Positions 61,401 to 64,000 of a DNA stretch of 64,000 nucleotides are shown in pieces. The stretch is from Synchiropus splendidus (taxonomy: Eukaryota; Chordata; Actinopteri; Syngnathiformes; Callionymidae). Positions within the stretch are counted from its first letter, which is position 1; the number at the start of each line of letters is the position of its first letter. The notes under the pieces are model-generated. The model was not told where the DNA came from and did not search any database. It saw only the letters and a program-made list of their open reading frames with translations. The position numbers and the translations under genes were made by a program. The stretch lies in assembly GCF_027744825.2 (NCBI RefSeq), contig NC_071348.1, forward strand, positions 483,563 to 547,562, given 5' to 3'.

Positions 61401-62834
61401 CTAAATTGGATACTGCTCTCCAACCTGGCTCAGAGGCGGGGGATGTAAACAACACACCTGTGTTCATCATTTAAAATACCAGCGTGACTGTTCATAAATG
61501 TATATTTGAAGATCTTTGGCAGAACCAACTAAAATGTGAGCGGTAAAGTCAAGATGGTTTTCACCCAGTTACCGCAGAGAAAAAGAGAAGAAACCATTTG
61601 CATACATTCAGTAGAAAAAGCATCATGTGGTCCACAGTCTGTCCAGCGATGGTCCAAATGTAAATAGTCTGATCGCTGTGCAGAATGTCAATCGTGGCTC
61701 ACTAAAAATGGTCCTGACAGCTAAATACAGATCTCATTTCTCCAGCGGCCAATGAATGGCTTCAGATTAATAGATGGCCAAATAGATTTTCCCCTCCTCG
61801 AAGCTGCGTGTTTTTCTCTTACAGTGTAGCATGAAAGCCGTCCATCTTATTAGACTGACTGAAAACGATATCATCCGTGCTCTCCCATGTTAAAAGTCCT
61901 GTTTTTGAGCTTTGTGTTTCATTAATATGTCAGCGCTTGATTTTCTGCTTTGAGCCGCAGACGGCCATGAGAGACATATGGAAATATAACAGGACCAGAA
62001 TAAAGAGAAACTCTGATGTTCGTCTTGTGATGAGGTTCCTTTTAAACTTTTCTCATTCAAGGAAAACAAATAATTAACAGCCCCAAGGGGCACAACACAT
62101 AAATAGAAAAATGTATTTCTGTCTGTCAAATGCTTTTCATGGTGGGGAAAAAAAAGAAAAAGGAAAAACACATAATAAATGAACCTCGTAAACACGGTCT
62201 GGATACGATCCAATTAATATGTAACATTTGTAGCTGGCATCGTGGAGGAAAAGTTGAAACTAGTGCAGCCTTTCTTGTGGTCCTTGTCGATGTATGACAC
62301 CGTTCAAGAGGCAAGGAGGAAAGTGTGGGCGACAGGCAGAGTTGGAATCAAAGCGCCTTGAATAACCTTTTTGGCGAGTGAGGAGTCAAAGGTCTGCTGA
62401 TTTGGCTTGAAGAGAGAGGGGCGAGAGGGGCGGGTGGCCGCACCGGGTAGGCCCGAGATGTTCGGCCTTTGACATCAAGGATCGATTCCACTCTGGGTGA
62501 GGCGGGAAAGGATGGGCCACGGAAAGGTGTTTGTGGCTGTGCATGAGTCAAGGGGGAGGGCGTCCCTTTGGGACCTCAAATGGGGCCATTTGTGAGTGTG
62601 GAGAAATCCACATTCTGACCGGGATAGAGTGGCAGAGATATATTGAGAGCTAATATTTTTCCAGTTGCAGATGGAGTCTTCGCTGGCCTTCATCTCAATT
62701 CTTGGTCAAGGGTCCGAGTGACAATGTCTGAAACCGCCCACTTTAATCCAGGGAATTTGGAGACCGGAGATTTGGATGGAGAGGATGGGCACTTTTGTAT
62801 CAAATATCGTCTGTGCGACGAGTTGTTGCTGTCC
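61401..62834. other. Gene-free stretch
   Basis: No gene or repeat was recognised. Parts at 61480-61560 and 61740-62060 have a mild enhancer-like texture. Confidence 0.4.
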
Positions 62835-62842
62835 ATCTAGCT

Positions 62843-63315
62843 CAGAGGGGGGCAATTCAATTTCCTCAAGGACCACATTAGAAACTGTTACTGTTGTGAG
62901 GGGCCAGCAGCAAAAGGAAGACTACAAAACATGACTGGAAAATACCCCAAAGATATACTTGAGTCACAAGGACAAAACCTAAAAATATTCAGTGCAAGTC
63001 AGGATATTAAGAAGTGAAAATATATTGAAATATTTCATTTTGTATGCATTTAATTTGAATATAAATCAACATCAACAACGATGGACCACGCGTTCAAGAT
63101 AAAAAGGCCATTTATTTCAAAATATATTTTCAATATTCCTTCAATGAGGAACAAGAAAAACACTCAAAAATGGTCAGTGCAAAGAAGAAAATTATTGAAC
63201 ACAAAAAAAGCTACAAACTTATCAGTTATCGTTTTAGTCTGATCAGTCAAAAGGGCCATGAAAATACAGGCATCAGGATGCATATGGCCTCCGGGCCGCA
63301 CTTTGCCCAGGTCTG
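62843..63315. mobile_element. hAT-type MITE, 473 bp, with perfect 8-bp target duplication
   Basis: The element starts CAGAGGGGGGCAA and ends TTGCCCAGGTCTG; the ends are imperfect inverted repeats (10 of 13, with CAGA and GGGCAA conserved). ATCTAGCT flanks both sides exactly (62835-62842 and 63316-63323). An 8-bp duplication and CAG/CTG ends are hallmarks of hAT transposons. There is no transposase frame, so it is non-autonomous. The interior is AT-rich. The right end is shared with the fragment at 4968-5049. Confidence 0.88.
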
Positions 63316-63323
63316 ATCTAGCT

Positions 63324-64000
63324 GGTCAGGAAGGTGACTGGGACAAATGAGGAATTCAGTGTTCATGAGCTTACGCCACGTTGTATTATTCCCAAACTAC
63401 CGTCTTCAAGAGATGCAGGTCAAGGCAAGACTCACCTTTGACACGGTGACCCTGCCCCCCCCTTGAAGAAAATCGCTGCCTTCTGGCTCAGCTCTTTTTC
63501 CATCTCTTTTTCTGCTCATCCCATCCTAGTTTTGCAGACTAGCGCCAGACAAAACAGCAACAGTCGACTTCGCCGCAAGGAAGAAATCGGTGCAATCCAA
63601 GTCTGAGAAAAATGCTCAGCGTCAGGGACTACAGCGACTTGACACCGTAAATGTCCTCCAGTTGGACCGCAGAGAAGATGATCTATGTCTCCACCGATTG
63701 TCAGAGGGGAAAAAAGGAAGCTTTGCAGATTGTGATGACGACGTGAGATCGATGACCTGTGAGATCACTGATGGCTAATTTGCCTCGCTGTTTCCCCACG
63801 AAGAGCGAAATTCTAGCACGACAGCGAAGACAAAACAGCGAAGCGATAACACTCTTAACTAACTGAATCTCATGGACCTCATTTAAAACTGCCAGTTAGC
63901 TGCAAAGTATGAGCTAACAACTGGAGCGCCACGACCGTCGGGCTCAGCTGAAGGCTTCCGATAATGAGGCGCTAACCGGCTAAGTCCGTCCGGCCTCATT
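63324..64000. other. Gene-free stretch at the right edge
   Basis: No gene was recognised. The 62-codon frame at 63590-63778 has no protein features. Confidence 0.45.

Overview
The window looks like teleost fish DNA that is almost entirely non-coding and holds one protein-coding gene. Signs of a teleost are the very dense CA/TG and ATCC microsatellites, decayed copies of interspersed repeats typical of fish genomes (a TCAGAA-TTTATTGCC repeat and a 'TATCCCAGC ... TGTGGGAGGAAACCGGAG' repeat), and a small hAT-type MITE. Repeat identification rests on remembered family features, not on a search.

The gene is an Iroquois homeobox gene, irx1, on the minus strand at about 46.1-49.1 kb. I could build a full four-exon model: 81, 362 1/3, 25 1/3 and 25 1/3 codons including the stop, all joins in phase, canonical GT/AG at each splice site. 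It encodes 493 residues, with the Irx1-type N-terminus, a 63-residue TALE homeodomain, an acidic stretch, the [14 protein letters not shown] and [14 protein letters not shown] family blocks, His and Gln runs, and a C-terminus ending LTALSSA. A CpG-rich region covers exons 1-2 and the start. I cannot tell whether it is irx1a or irx1b.

The rest is gene desert, as expected around vertebrate Irx clusters, whose deserts are known to carry developmental enhancers. On the 3' side of irx1 (1-46 kb) there are a duplicated and interrupted repeat at 0.98-3.45 kb, several repeat fragments, two very large microsatellites at 38.65-39.30 kb (ATCC) and 40.16-41.04 kb (TG), and many stretches that read like conserved enhancers: low in repeats, with TAATTA, TGACAG, ATGCAAAT or SOX-type words, and no credible frame. 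On the 5' side (49-64 kb) there are GA/CT and GT tracts near the promoter, more enhancer-like blocks (54.3, 57.1, 57.75, 59.2 and 61.15 kb) and a 473-bp hAT MITE with a perfect 8-bp target duplication at 62.84-63.32 kb.

The most interesting non-coding signal is at 31.75-32.35 kb: two ACATGT Iroquois-type sites and a TGACAG site lie about 250 bp from a perfect AACAATG-N4-CATTGTT inverted SOX pair. I found no sign of an undescribed multi-gene system. All enhancer calls are inferences from sequence texture and motifs and need cross-species alignment to confirm.
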